64,000 bases of DNA from Thiocystis violascens DSM 198. Lineage in GTDB: Bacteria; Pseudomonadota; Gammaproteobacteria; Chromatiales; Chromatiaceae. The notes beneath the pieces are model-generated. The model saw only the letters and a program-made list of their open reading frames with translations, searched no databases and was not told the origin of the DNA. Location of the stretch: positions 4,816,501-4,880,500 of the forward strand of contig NC_018012.1 in assembly GCF_000227745.2 (NCBI RefSeq), given 5' to 3'. Both the position numbers and the translations under genes were made by a program. Positions 8,828-17,342 of the stretch are shown here, piece after piece (positions within the stretch are counted from its first letter, which is position 1; every line of letters starts with the position of its first letter).

Positions 8828-10251
8828 TACCGTCCGTTGATCTGGCGGGAACGCTCCCGGCCGCGACGAGTAACAGCGTCCGCGGCAGGCCCTTCGACTC
8901 CGCTCAGGACAGGCTTGCGAAAAAAATCGACCTCAACCAGCAGGCCCCGCCCATCCTCCGCGTCGAGCAATTCGATCCCGAGACCGTGCAGCTCGCAGAT
9001 CCGCCGCACGATGGCCAGACCGAGCCCGGCACCGGGCTCGGCCTGACCGGGCGGGCGATAGAAACGATCGAAGACCCGCGTCCGGTCTTCGGCGGGGATG
9101 CCCCGGCCAGAGTCTTCCACCCGGAGCAGAACCTGTTCCCGGCGCGTGCTGACCGTCACTGCGACGCGCCCGCCTGCCGGGGTGTACTTGATCGCGTTGT
9201 CCAGCAGATTGCCGACCAGAATGCTCAAGGCCCCAGGCGAGACGCCGACCAGACCGGGCTCTCCTTCCGGGGTCTTGCAGCCAAGTTCGATGGACCTGGC
9301 AAGCGCCGCGCCCTGTTTGTCCGCCACGACCTGTTTCGCCGTCTGGACCAAGGAACAGGCGCCTTGCCCGGCGTCGAGTCCGCCGTGCTGCAGGCGGGAC
9401 AGGGTGAGTAACTGCGTAATCAGATGGGTCGCCCGATCGACCCCGCGAATGAGCTTATCGAGTGCATCCGCGCGCTCCTCGGGGTCGCGGCTGCGCTGGG
9501 CGATCTGGGCGTGAGTGCGGATGATGGCGAAGGGGGTGCGCAGTTCGTGCGAGGCATCGGCGGCAAAATGCCGTTCCGTGTCCAACGCCTGTTCGAGCCG
9601 GGCCATCAGGCCGTTGAGCGCATGGATCAGCGGTCGGATCTCGCCCGGCACGCGGCGCGCATCGATGGGGGCCAGTTGCTCGGCCGAACGATGTCCGATG
9701 GCGCGCGCGAGCCGGCTCAGGGGAAGCAGGCCGTCCGTGACCGCCAGCCAGATCAGGAACACGGTGAGCGGCAGCGACCAGAGGATGGGTTGCAGCGCAT
9801 GGAGCGTCAGATACTCGATGAGTTCCCGCCGGATTCCGTCATTCTGCGCCACATAGATCACCTCGCCGGAACGTCCCGTCGGGAACCCGAAGACGCGCCA
9901 TTGGGTCGGCCCGATGGTCTGATCCGAGAATCCAGACTGCCGTGCCAGGGGTTCCAGCGGCGCCGCGCCGAAGCTGCCGATCAGGACGTCTTCCCGCCAG
10001 AGCTGGAAACTGATCATGGATTCATACGGATGGCCGATGGGCGACAGGGTTTGGGGCGCGCCGGCGATGCTGGGCAGATCGCCGGCGAGCGTGATCTGGC
10101 GCAGGAAATGCGCGGTCTGGGCCAACTGCGCATCCATCAATTCACCGACCTCATGCCCCGAACGGTTCCAGGCGATCATGGCCACCGCGATCCAGATGAC
10201 GGTCCAGACAAGGCTGAGCGACAACAGCAGGCGGCGGCGGATCGATCTCAT
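8827..10251 (-). CDS. QseC-like sensor histidine kinase
   Basis: 474 residues. Two membrane helices (about residues 10-28 and 153-172) flank a periplasmic sensor region. Then come HAMP-like and dimerisation regions with the phosphorylated His in FAADASHELRTP (H235), an N box (NLLDNAIKYTP), and G boxes (DSGRGIP, GAGLGLAIV). It overlaps the response regulator gene by 4 bases, so the two are co-translated. The length and order match QseC/PmrB-type kinases. The last 30 residues after VDFFR (KPVLSGVEGPAADA and onward) come from a dispersed repeat (ccttcgactccgctcagg), an unusual C-terminal extension. The signal sensed is unknown. Confidence 0.88.
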   Translation of the reverse strand: MRSIRRRLLLSLSLVWTVIWIAVAMIAWNRSGHEVGELMDAQLAQTAHFLRQITLAGDLPSIAGAPQTLSPIGHPYESMISFQLWREDVLIGSFGAAPLEPLARQSGFSDQTIGPTQWRVFGFPTGRSGEVIYVAQNDGIRRELIEYLTLHALQPILWSLPLTVFLIWLAVTDGLLPLSRLARAIGHRSAEQLAPIDARRVPGEIRPLIHALNGLMARLEQALDTERHFAADASHELRTPFAIIRTHAQIAQRSRDPEERADALDKLIRGVDRATHLITQLLTLSRLQHGGLDAGQGACSLVQTAKQVVADKQGAALARSIELGCKTPEGEPGLVGVSPGALSILVGNLLDNAIKYTPAGGRVAVTVSTRREQVLLRVEDSGRGIPAEDRTRVFDRFYRPPGQAEPGAGLGLAIVRRICELHGLGIELLDAEDGRGLLVEVDFFRKPVLSGVEGPAADAVTRRGRERSRQINGR

Positions 10252-10916
10252 GGCGAGGGTTCCGAGACGAATTGATAGCCGACGCCGCGCACCGTGAGGA
10301 TCCGGTGTTTGCCGAGCTTCTGACGTAGGTTATGGATATGCACCTCCATGGCGTTGCTCTCGATCTCGTCGCGCCAGCCGTAGGTCGCCGCCGCCAGCCG
10401 CGCGCGCGGCACCACCTGGTCGGCGTTGGCGACCAGCTTTTCGAGCAGGGCATACTCCTTGGGCGAGAGCGACAGCGGTTGTTCGCCGAGCGTCACGGTG
10501 CGCCGATTGGTATCCAGCGCCAGCGCGCCGGCCTGCAACAGCGGTGTCGCATGCCCCTCCCGGCGGCGCGCGAGCGCGCGGATCCGCGCGCTCAGTTCAT
10601 CGAGATCGAAGGGTTTGACCAGATAGTCGTCGGCGCCGGCGTCCAGTCCGGCCACTTTATCCGCGATCGCATCGCGGGCCGTGAGGATCAGAATCGGCAG
10701 ATCGATCCCCTGGCGGCGCAGATCGCGCAACAGGGTGAGTCCATCGCGCCCCGGCAGCCCGAGATCGAGCACCATGACATCGAAGTGCTCGACCCGTAGC
10801 GCATGCTCGGCCGGATCGGCGCTGTGCACCCAGTCCGCCAGATAGCCATCCTGAGCGAGCCCGGTCTGCAAGCCCGCGCCAAGGAGTCGGTCGTCTTCGA
10901 CGATCAGGATGCGCAT
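10248..10916 (-). CDS. QseB-like OmpR-family response regulator
   Basis: 222 residues. The receiver domain has acidic residues near the start (VEDD), phospho-acceptor D51 (VLDLGLPG) and the conserved Lys K101 (VKPF). The C-terminal winged helix (about 125-220) ends with NLRQKLGKHRILTVRGVGYQ, typical of OmpR/PhoB DNA-binding domains. The start is the ATG at MRILIVEDD; the frame extends upstream but only this start gives a normal receiver. It should be phosphorylated by the kinase encoded immediately downstream. Target genes are not evident; no repeated operator is obvious upstream. Confidence 0.9.
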   Translation of the reverse strand: MRILIVEDDRLLGAGLQTGLAQDGYLADWVHSADPAEHALRVEHFDVMVLDLGLPGRDGLTLLRDLRRQGIDLPILILTARDAIADKVAGLDAGADDYLVKPFDLDELSARIRALARRREGHATPLLQAGALALDTNRRTVTLGEQPLSLSPKEYALLEKLVANADQVVPRARLAAATYGWRDEIESNAMEVHIHNLRQKLGKHRILTVRGVGYQFVSEPSP

Positions 10917-10941
10917 GAGAGGGCGACGATCTTGAAGATGC

Positions 10942-11871
10942 TCAGGGCTCCGAGTCTTCACGACCCAGACTCGCCGGATCCTGATGGATGATGATGTCGG
11001 AATCCGGATAGACGGTGCGGATCCGGGCCTCCACGTCATCGGCAATGCGATGCGCGTGCAGCAGGGGCAACTGGTCGTCGAGTTCGAGATGCAGTTGGAT
11101 GATCAGCGACTGGCCGGATTGGCGGGTACGCAGACCATGCAGGCCGCGCACCATGGGCACACGCAAGGCCAGCGTGCGGATGTGCTCGCGCTGCTCTTCC
11201 GGGAGTTCGTGATCCATCAGCATCTGGATCGCCTCGCGACCGATATGCGCGGCGCTGTAAAGGATGTAAGCACCGATCGCGAGACCGAACAGCGGATCGA
11301 AGCCGGACCAGCCGAGGCTCGCCAGACCAAGCGCCAGCAGGGTTGCCGAATTGGTGGCCAGGTCCGTGGCATAGTGCAGCGCATCCGCGCGGATGGCGGG
11401 CGAGCCGGTGCGTCGGATGACATGATGCTGGAACGCGAGCAGCGCCAGGGTGAGGAGGATGGCGAAGCCGATGACCGCCACGCCGATCCCGATCTCGACG
11501 ACCGGCTGCGGATGGAACAGGCGGTCGATCGCCTCCAGGGCGAGGAACCCCGCCGAGCCGGCGATGAAGGTCGCCTGAACCAGGGCCGCGAGCGCCTGCG
11601 CCTTGCCATGACCGAAGCGGTGTTCGGCATCCGGCGGCAGCAGCGACCAATGCACCGCCAGCAGATTCACCAGCGAGGCGGCGGCATCCATCGTCGAATC
11701 CACCAGCGAGGCGAGGACGCTGACCGAGCCGGTCAGCAGCCAGGCCACGAGCTTGGCCAGGATCAGCAGACCGGCCGTGGCCACCGAGGCATAGGTGGCG
11801 AGCCGCAGGAGTCTGCCGGTTTCGGCGGAGGTTCCGACCGAAACCGGCTTCGGGTCTGCCTCGGAATTCAA
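10942..11871 (-). CDS. fieF: Cation diffusion facilitator, FieF-like metal exporter
   Basis: 309 residues with about six membrane helices and a cytoplasmic C-terminal domain. The transport site is visible as SLVDSTMDAAASLVN (two Asp of helix II) and ADALHYATDLATN (His and Asp of helix V), the D-D-H-D arrangement of zinc/iron exporters such as FieF (YiiP). The C-terminal domain has HLELDD and LLHAHRIADDVE, which match the regulatory metal-binding fold. It exports divalent metal from the cytoplasm by proton exchange. It lies 25 bases upstream of the two-component genes on the same strand and may be co-transcribed with them. The exact metal is not decided by the sequence. Confidence 0.88.
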   Translation of the reverse strand: MNSEADPKPVSVGTSAETGRLLRLATYASVATAGLLILAKLVAWLLTGSVSVLASLVDSTMDAAASLVNLLAVHWSLLPPDAEHRFGHGKAQALAALVQATFIAGSAGFLALEAIDRLFHPQPVVEIGIGVAVIGFAILLTLALLAFQHHVIRRTGSPAIRADALHYATDLATNSATLLALGLASLGWSGFDPLFGLAIGAYILYSAAHIGREAIQMLMDHELPEEQREHIRTLALRVPMVRGLHGLRTRQSGQSLIIQLHLELDDQLPLLHAHRIADDVEARIRTVYPDSDIIIHQDPASLGREDSEP

Positions 11872-11903
11872 GACGCGTATCTCACGGCTGAATTCTCCCT
11901 CCC

Positions 11904-12575
11904 TCAGCGCTGCGGCGGCAGCGGCGGCTGCATCATCTGTTGACGATGCTGGGCCTGCGCCAGGTCAAATTCCCGTTGGTCGACCAGACCGTCGCCGTTG
12001 AGATCGATGACCTTGAAGTCAGGCGCGTTGGCCAGATTGCGCATCGGATACCCCTGCTGCGACCGCTCCTTGATCCGGTTGGCCCGCGCCTCGTAAAACT
12101 CCTTCTCGGTGAGGGTTCCGTTCTGGTTCAAATCGAATTCAGCGAAGGTCGGCATGTTTCTTCCCATGCCACGGCCCATCCCCATGCCGGGTCCCATTCC
12201 AGCGCCCGGCCCCATCCCCCTGCCGGCGCCCGGCCCCATCCCCATGCCGGGCCGACCTTGCATGAGCGCTTGTTGCGCGGCGGCGAATTCGTCGGATACT
12301 AACCGACCGTCGCCATTCAGATCGAAGTCCGCGAAGGTCGGCGCGTTGGCCGCCCCGCGCATCGGCGCGCCGGTGGCGGCCCGCGCCGCCATCCGCTCGG
12401 CATGGACTGTATTGAATTCCTGTTCGGTGACCATCCCGTTGCCATCCCGGTCGAAGGCGGCAAACGGCATGGGGCCGCGCGGGGGCGCGTTCGTGGGTTG
12501 AGCAAGCGCGGGCAGGGCGCCGCAGGCAGCGGCAATCGCGACGCTCAGGGCGAGAGTTCGGGTCATGTGGTTCAT
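11904..12575 (-). CDS. Exported EF-hand protein
   Basis: 223 residues with a signal peptide (LALSVAIAAACGALPALA). Four EF-hand loops are visible: DRDGNGMVTEQE, DLNGDGRLVSDE, DLNQNGTLTEKE and DLNGDGLVDQRE. All keep acidic residues at positions 1 and 12, so calcium binding is likely. Between the second and third loops is a Gly/Met/Pro repeat (GMGPGAGRGMGPGAGMGPG), a low-complexity linker. A periplasmic calcium-binding or buffering role is inferred. The start has GGAGAG a few bases upstream. The 245 bp beyond its start, up to the octaheme cytochrome gene, show no feature. Confidence 0.85.
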   Translation of the reverse strand: MNHMTRTLALSVAIAAACGALPALAQPTNAPPRGPMPFAAFDRDGNGMVTEQEFNTVHAERMAARAATGAPMRGAANAPTFADFDLNGDGRLVSDEFAAAQQALMQGRPGMGMGPGAGRGMGPGAGMGPGMGMGRGMGRNMPTFAEFDLNQNGTLTEKEFYEARANRIKERSQQGYPMRNLANAPDFKVIDLNGDGLVDQREFDLAQAQHRQQMMQPPLPPQR

Positions 12576-12820
12576 CGTTGCTCTCCGTTGATCGGTTGAA
12601 AGGCGGTCGGCGCCACGTTCGGTGCGCCGGAAACTTGGCTAGCGGGGGCGTTTAACACGCCCCCCTGCCGCTACCTTGATTGTCATTCGAAAAAGGTCAA
12701 GAAACATGGAGAAATCGTGAATTCAGCGAAACCGCTGACGACAGCGATGCGTGTTGCTTCAGATAAGGCCGATCCAGCGCGAAAACCACTCGGGTCATGC
12801 GGACATGGTTGATACGCGGC

Positions 12821-13645
12821 TCAATCGTCATCCTCACGCCCTTTATGTTCGTCATGTCGATCATGTTCGCCACGGCTGCGCTCCCATAGATCCTGGCGGG
12901 TTTGGCTCCTCAAGGTACCGATGTCTGCATTCCGTCTCTCGTGCCCGTCGCCTTCGCCCTCCACGTCATCGCCGCTACGGTGGCACTCGACGCAGTTCTC
13001 ATAATCATAGATTCCCTCCTTGACATGCTCCTCGCGGATGTTCGAGCGCGAGTGCTCGTGACAGCCATAGCAGGTATAGCGACTGTAGTCCTGTTCCACA
13101 TGACAGGTGGCGCAGGCGGTCCGGTGATCCTCATCGAAGCGGAAAAACTGCTCATGGTCGAGGGTGGCCGGCGTCCAGGCCTGCGGCGAATGGCACTCAC
13201 TGCAATTGGCGACCAGTTCCCGGTGCAGGCTATCCCCAGGATTGCGGTGACAGCCGTTGCACTCGCCGCGCAGATCGACTTGCAACAGCTCATGCGAGAA
13301 CTGGCCGATGGGCCGGAAGGATTGCACGCCCTTGTGATCGCTATGACAGGCGACACAGTCCTGCTCGATCAGATCCTGATGGAAGGGCGTCAGTTTCCGC
13401 TCGTGGGCGATTGACAGTCCCTGGGTGGTGACCAGGCCGATCTCGGCGGGCTTGTGACATTGTACGCACTTCGCCGGCCGACTCCCGATGAACGGGGTAT
13501 GACAGGCGAAGCAATCGGTCTCCAGCGCCTGGTGCGCCTCGATCAGCGCGCCAGGTTCGACCATCAAGCGTGGGTAGAGGATGGCGAGCAGCACCAGCAG
13601 AACCAGATTTGCCCCGACGACCAGGAAGATGAGTTTCGTCTTCAT
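12821..13645 (-). CDS. Octaheme c-type cytochrome, membrane-anchored
   Basis: 274 residues. One N-terminal helix (LIFLVVGANLVLLVLLAILY) anchors it to the membrane with the rest in the periplasm. Eight heme-attachment motifs appear in order: CFACH, CVQCH, CVACH, CNGCH, CSECH, CATCH, CYGCH and CVECH. After the last heme is a strongly charged tail rich in Glu, Asp, Arg and His. The start codon overlaps the upstream cytochrome gene's TAA by one base. As the last gene of a redox operon it probably carries electrons to or from a periplasmic partner. The family (cytochrome c3-like or class III multiheme) is known only in outline. Confidence 0.88.
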   Translation of the reverse strand: MKTKLIFLVVGANLVLLVLLAILYPRLMVEPGALIEAHQALETDCFACHTPFIGSRPAKCVQCHKPAEIGLVTTQGLSIAHERKLTPFHQDLIEQDCVACHSDHKGVQSFRPIGQFSHELLQVDLRGECNGCHRNPGDSLHRELVANCSECHSPQAWTPATLDHEQFFRFDEDHRTACATCHVEQDYSRYTCYGCHEHSRSNIREEHVKEGIYDYENCVECHRSGDDVEGEGDGHERRNADIGTLRSQTRQDLWERSRGEHDRHDEHKGREDDD

Positions 13646-14223
13646 TATTTCCACTGCCAGAACAGAAAGATGCCGAGGATGTGCGCCAGTCCGAGCACCC
13701 CGAAGGCGAGCGTGATCGGGAAATGCACGCTCCGCCATTGCTTCATCAGATCCACCGTCACCGCGTCCCAGAAGACCTCCTGATCGACCGTCCGAGCGCT
13801 CGCGCCATCGGCTTCATAGGCCGTGCGTTTCGTGCTCAAGTCACGCCGCGAGCGGTCCAGCAGGTACTGCCCCGTCATTCCGCTCGCCAGCGTGACCAGC
13901 ATCGCGATCAGTGCCAGCCATGGCAGCAGGGTGTAGACATGGATGCCTGAGTGCACCAGGATCATCAGCGCCCCGAGCCAGGTCAGGGTCTCATGCAGGC
14001 GCAACAGCCGCTTCGGCTCGCCGAACCGGATCAACTTGCGTTTGCGCATCGAATAGAAGAACGACAGCAGGATCAGGATGGTGCCGGGGATGCCCAGATA
14101 GCGCCCAACCCAGACCAGATCCAGAAGATGCAGCAGGGCATCGGCGATGGCGGTCGCGATCAGCAGCGACCCGAACAGTGCCAGGAAGGGAATGACTTCC
14201 TTGCGAACGATCGAACGTTTCAT
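13645..14223 (-). CDS. Small membrane cytochrome b-like protein
   Basis: 192 residues with about four membrane helices: VIPFLALFGSLLIATAIADAL, YLGIPGTILILLSFFY, LTWLGALMILVHSGIHVYTL and ITLAFGVLGLAHILGIFLFW. Several His residues lie inside or at the ends of helices (H in LRLHETLTW, LVHSGIH, VHFPI, LAHIL), which suits bis-His heme b ligation. It sits between the ferredoxin-type reductase and the octaheme cytochrome in a tight operon (8-base and 1-base junctions). It may take electrons across the membrane between these two. Heme binding is inferred, not proven. Confidence 0.7.
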   Translation of the reverse strand: MKRSIVRKEVIPFLALFGSLLIATAIADALLHLLDLVWVGRYLGIPGTILILLSFFYSMRKRKLIRFGEPKRLLRLHETLTWLGALMILVHSGIHVYTLLPWLALIAMLVTLASGMTGQYLLDRSRRDLSTKRTAYEADGASARTVDQEVFWDAVTVDLMKQWRSVHFPITLAFGVLGLAHILGIFLFWQWK

Positions 14224-14231
14224 GGTGGTTC

Positions 14232-15530
14232 CTACAGAGCCAGCGTCAGGTCGGTGGCCGGTGTCGTGATACAGAGCAGGCAATGGCCGGGTTTCACGTC
14301 CGCGTCCGGTGTCTGCTGATAGCTGACTTCGCCGGATTCGATGGCGGTCTGACAACTCCCGCAACTGCCGGCGCGGCAACCCGAGTCGACCCGGATGCCC
14401 TGGTCTTCGGCCAGTTCGAGCAGCGATTCAGCGGCGGGATCCCATTGGACAGTCTTGCCCGATTGGCTGAAACGCACCGCCACCGGAGCGCTGACCGCCG
14501 TGGGCGCTGGCGCCCGACGCTTGGTCAAGGAGGCAGGACCGAAGGATTCGTAATGGATGTCCTCGGGCGCGACGCCTGATGCCTCCAGCGCGGGCACCAA
14601 CATCTCCATCATGGGCGGGGGGCCACAGACGTAGAACTCATAACGCCCGAAATGGAGTGTTCGCTGGAGTAGCTGGATATCGAGCCAGCCCTGGTGCTGG
14701 TAGTCGACGCCGGGGATATCTTCCTCGGAAGGCTCCGCGTAGCAGACCTGGAGACGAAACTCCGGATGCGAATCGCACAGGCTTTCCAGGTGTTCCTTCA
14801 TGATGTGCTCGCCCCGGTTGCGCACCCCATAGAAGAGCCAGACCTCGCGCGGATCGGCCCAATGGGCCAGCGTGTTCAGAATACTGAGCAGCGGCGTGAT
14901 GCCGATGCCGCCGGCGATCAGCACGATCGGCAGTTCCCCGTCCTCGTTCAGGTGAAAATGCCCCGAGGGTGCCCGGACCGAGAGGCGCGAGCCTTCCTGG
15001 ATGCGGTCGTGGAAGTGGTTTGAGGCGATCCCTGGTGGGGCATCGGGCTTGCCGGGCGGGGCCGGAACCCGTTTGATCGATACCCGGTACATGTCGGCGC
15101 GCGGGCGATCCGACAGCGAGTAGCAACGCACGACCTGTTTCGTCGCATGGCCCGCGGGATCCGGCACGTCCAACTTGAAGGTCAGGTATTGGCCCGGTCG
15201 GTAGAGCGGGAGCGGCGCGCCGTCGGCGGGGACCAGATAGAAGGAACAGACGCTGGCATTACCGTCTTCGATCACCCGGCGCTGGACCACGAAATCCCGC
15301 TCGCCCGACCAGGCCGGCCCTGGCGCTCCGGTCAAGGCCGGTGTGGACGAGGTGTCGAGGGGCTGGTCGGCGGCCGTGCGGCCCATTGGATCCAATGCGC
15401 CAAACTCGGCCCCTTGCCGTTCCAGCGCGCGGTATCTGGCGCGTTGGCGAGACAGCCCCCAGGCCACGAAACCGACGATCTGGCCCAGAATCAAGGTGCC
15501 GATCAGGAGTGTAAACGTCGTGGTGCTCAT
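14232..15530 (-). CDS. FAD/NAD(P)-binding reductase with C-terminal 2Fe-2S ferredoxin
   Basis: 432 residues. One N-terminal membrane helix (FTLLIGTLILGQIVGFVAWG) precedes a ferredoxin-NADP reductase module: FAD motif RCYSLSDRP (about 167-175), NAD motif GGIGITPLLSIL, and CGPPPMME. The C-terminal domain has plant-type 2Fe-2S cysteines (CRAGSCGSC and a later Cys in HCLLC). The arrangement matches the Hcr/phenol hydroxylase reductase type with a C-terminal ferredoxin. It should take electrons from NAD(P)H, or run in reverse, and exchange them with heme partners encoded alongside. The start is the ATG at MSTTTF; the frame is open further upstream without a better start. Confidence 0.85.
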   Translation of the reverse strand: MSTTTFTLLIGTLILGQIVGFVAWGLSRQRARYRALERQGAEFGALDPMGRTAADQPLDTSSTPALTGAPGPAWSGERDFVVQRRVIEDGNASVCSFYLVPADGAPLPLYRPGQYLTFKLDVPDPAGHATKQVVRCYSLSDRPRADMYRVSIKRVPAPPGKPDAPPGIASNHFHDRIQEGSRLSVRAPSGHFHLNEDGELPIVLIAGGIGITPLLSILNTLAHWADPREVWLFYGVRNRGEHIMKEHLESLCDSHPEFRLQVCYAEPSEEDIPGVDYQHQGWLDIQLLQRTLHFGRYEFYVCGPPPMMEMLVPALEASGVAPEDIHYESFGPASLTKRRAPAPTAVSAPVAVRFSQSGKTVQWDPAAESLLELAEDQGIRVDSGCRAGSCGSCQTAIESGEVSYQQTPDADVKPGHCLLCITTPATDLTLAL

Positions 15531-15598
15531 GGTGTCGGTCCTGTTCGATGAGTGCGTCGGATGGGCAAGGCGCGGCGTGCCCGTCGTCCAAGGTCGCA

Positions 15599-16207
15599 TC
15601 AATCCTCCCAGCGGCCGTGGCCGGGGATGCTGACCTGATGCTCGTTGTAGACGCCGTCCGCCGCCCCTCGATGGCAGGTGTTGCACTGGCTGAAACTGCC
15701 GACCTCGGGATTGCCGGTGACCAGTTGCGCCGGGATTTCGTCATGCTGACGCACGAAATAGCGGGTTTCGGTGATGCGCGGCAGGACAGCGCCCTGGCGG
15801 GAGCCATTGGCGCCCGACGCGACGGCAAAGGCGCGAGCGCGTGTCTGTTCGGCCTGATCCGCGGCATTGGCGATCAGATAGGCGCCGATCTCCTGGCGGA
15901 GATCGTCCGTCAGCGAGGCGTCATCGCCGTAATGGTTGCCGAGTGCCGCCGGATCCATCACCCGCGTCCAGGCATCCGCCGGGAGCAGGCCCGGCTGATA
16001 GGCCAGGTGGCAGGCGCCGCATTCCTGGCCGTAGGTCGCATTGGTCACCGGGGCTACGTCGGCGCCGGATGTCACCCAACCGCCGCGTTCGCCACGCTTG
16101 CCATGCCGATCATCGTCATCGTCGTCATCGCTGAAAGCGACGCCGACGGCACCCAGGCCGAGCAGGCCGGCGGCCAGGATCACAAGGATTCGCTTGGGAT
16201 GGTTCAT
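15599..16207 (-). CDS. Diheme cytochrome c (DHC family)
   Basis: 202 residues. A signal peptide ends before a run of seven Asp residues (FSDDDDDDDRHGK). Two heme motifs are visible, CGACH (after TYGQE) and CNTCH (in FSQCNTCHRGAADG). The spacing and the FVRQHDEIPAQLVTGNPEVGSF region match DHC, the diheme partner of SHP in Rhodobacter and Shewanella. DHC is known to bind SHP and a membrane cytochrome b, and here all three genes are adjacent. The poly-Asp stretch at the mature start may bind metal or a basic partner protein; that is inference. Confidence 0.88.
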   Translation of the reverse strand: MNHPKRILVILAAGLLGLGAVGVAFSDDDDDDDRHGKRGERGGWVTSGADVAPVTNATYGQECGACHLAYQPGLLPADAWTRVMDPAALGNHYGDDASLTDDLRQEIGAYLIANAADQAEQTRARAFAVASGANGSRQGAVLPRITETRYFVRQHDEIPAQLVTGNPEVGSFSQCNTCHRGAADGVYNEHQVSIPGHGRWED

Positions 16208-16224
16208 AGGTCAGGTCTCCGGGA

Positions 16225-16581
16225 TCATTGAGTTTTGATATAGGCGATGAAATCGGCCTTTTCGGTCGCCGTGCATTCGCGCCCGAGCGTCCATTTGCAG
16301 TTGCGCAGCAGCCATTTCTCGATCTTTGCGGGATCCGTGAGCCGCTTCGGATTCACCGAAGGGGCCAGCGGCTCGATGACCTTGCCGGTGTTGGCCTGAC
16401 GGCCTGGCTGGGTCAGATCGCGTCCGTGACAGGTCGCGCAACTGCGCGCCGCCGAGCCATCCGACGCCGGATATTCCCTGGTCCAACCCGCCTTGCCGGC
16501 CGCCGCATCGGCGGCGAGCAGGGTGGTTGGGAGTGTCAGCGCCCCTGTGGTGATCAGAACCAGTGCGATGCTTGATTTCAT
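16225..16581 (-). CDS. SHP-type monoheme cytochrome c (DUF1924)
   Basis: 118 residues with a signal peptide (LITTGALTLPTTLLA). One heme site CATCH (C48, C51, H52) and a second Cys pair in LLRNCKWTLGREC, with EKADFIAYI at the C-terminus. These are the marks of the Sphaeroides heme protein family, a class I cytochrome c known for an unusual Asn heme ligand released on reduction, allowing O2 or NO binding. The gene follows the cytochrome b gene by 6 bases and precedes the DHC gene by 17. A function in nitroxide or oxygen chemistry is proposed in the literature but not settled. Confidence 0.85.
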   Translation of the reverse strand: MKSSIALVLITTGALTLPTTLLAADAAAGKAGWTREYPASDGSAARSCATCHGRDLTQPGRQANTGKVIEPLAPSVNPKRLTDPAKIEKWLLRNCKWTLGRECTATEKADFIAYIKTQ

Positions 16582-16587
16582 TACGTC

Positions 16588-17208
16588 TTATCTCCGCTTG
16601 AATCCGCTGATCATGGAGCCGATCAGGTTTTCGCCATGCGACAGGCTGGAGAAGGCCACGCCAACAACATGCAGGACGATCAGGACGAGCGTGAAGTTGG
16701 CCAGGACTTCGTGGACCTCTTCCAGCGCTTCGCCCGAGGCGGCCGGCAGTTCGCTCATCAGCCCGGCCAGCGGTCCCGAGAACTCCTGCGCGCCATAGAG
16801 CGCTATGCCAGTCACTCCGGTGGCCGCGACCGACAGCAGCAGGGCGATCACCATCGCCCCGCCGGCTGGGTTGTGGCCGAGATAACGGGGTGCGCGAAAC
16901 CGCAGGGCATCCTTGAGATAGGTCAGAATCTGCCCCGGTCCGCGCACGAAATCGCTAAACCGTGCATGCCGGGTGCCGATGACACCCCAGACCAGACGCA
17001 CGGCGATGAGCGTCAGCACCAGATAGCCAGCCCAGACATGGACGTCGAGCAGGTCGTCCTCGACGATAAAGGCGGTCGCGAAACCGGCCGCGAGCGACCA
17101 GTGGAAGATCCGTACCAACGGATCCCAGACGCGGACTGGCGTCTGGGCTTCGGGTGTGGCGGTCCCGAGCGAATCGGTCCCGGTCGGGATGGCGGTGTGC
17201 GTTGTCAT
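16588..17208 (-). CDS. Cytochrome b561-type membrane protein
   Basis: 206 residues with four membrane helices. WDPLVRIFHWSLAAGFATAF is the classic start of Ni/Fe-hydrogenase-type b561 cytochromes; the His in FHW, one in VHVWAGYL and others in the last helix (LIVLHVVGVAFSS, HEVLAN) can ligate two hemes b. It is the first gene of the SHP/DHC operon and should pass electrons between the quinone pool and DHC. The start ATG follows a 134-bp region shared with the divergent PepSY gene. Established context: shp, dhc and cytb occur together in several proteobacteria. Confidence 0.85.
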   Translation of the reverse strand: MTTHTAIPTGTDSLGTATPEAQTPVRVWDPLVRIFHWSLAAGFATAFIVEDDLLDVHVWAGYLVLTLIAVRLVWGVIGTRHARFSDFVRGPGQILTYLKDALRFRAPRYLGHNPAGGAMVIALLLSVAATGVTGIALYGAQEFSGPLAGLMSELPAASGEALEEVHEVLANFTLVLIVLHVVGVAFSSLSHGENLIGSMISGFKRR

Positions 17209-17287
17209 CGGTTTGCTCCCCTGATTGACTGTGTTGGTCAGTCGGTCGCGATTGGTCGCGACCTTGGGAGCAGACTAACGGGGCGCG

Positions 17288-17328
17288 GCTGACCGAACGC
17301 TGTGCGTCACTGTCAGCGAACGGTCAGC
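17288..17328. promoter_or_regulatory. Inverted repeat, candidate response-regulator operator
   Basis: GCTGACCGAACGCTG (17288-17302) and CAGCGAACGGTCAGC (17314-17328) are inverted copies matching at 13 of 15 positions, separated by 11 bases. The pair lies between the start of the minus-strand cytochrome operon and the plus-strand PepSY gene, 15 bases before the latter. It could bind a dimeric regulator such as the OmpR-type protein encoded just downstream and control both directions. Binding is inferred from position and symmetry only. Confidence 0.45.
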
Positions 17329-17342
17329 CATGATCGGCGATC

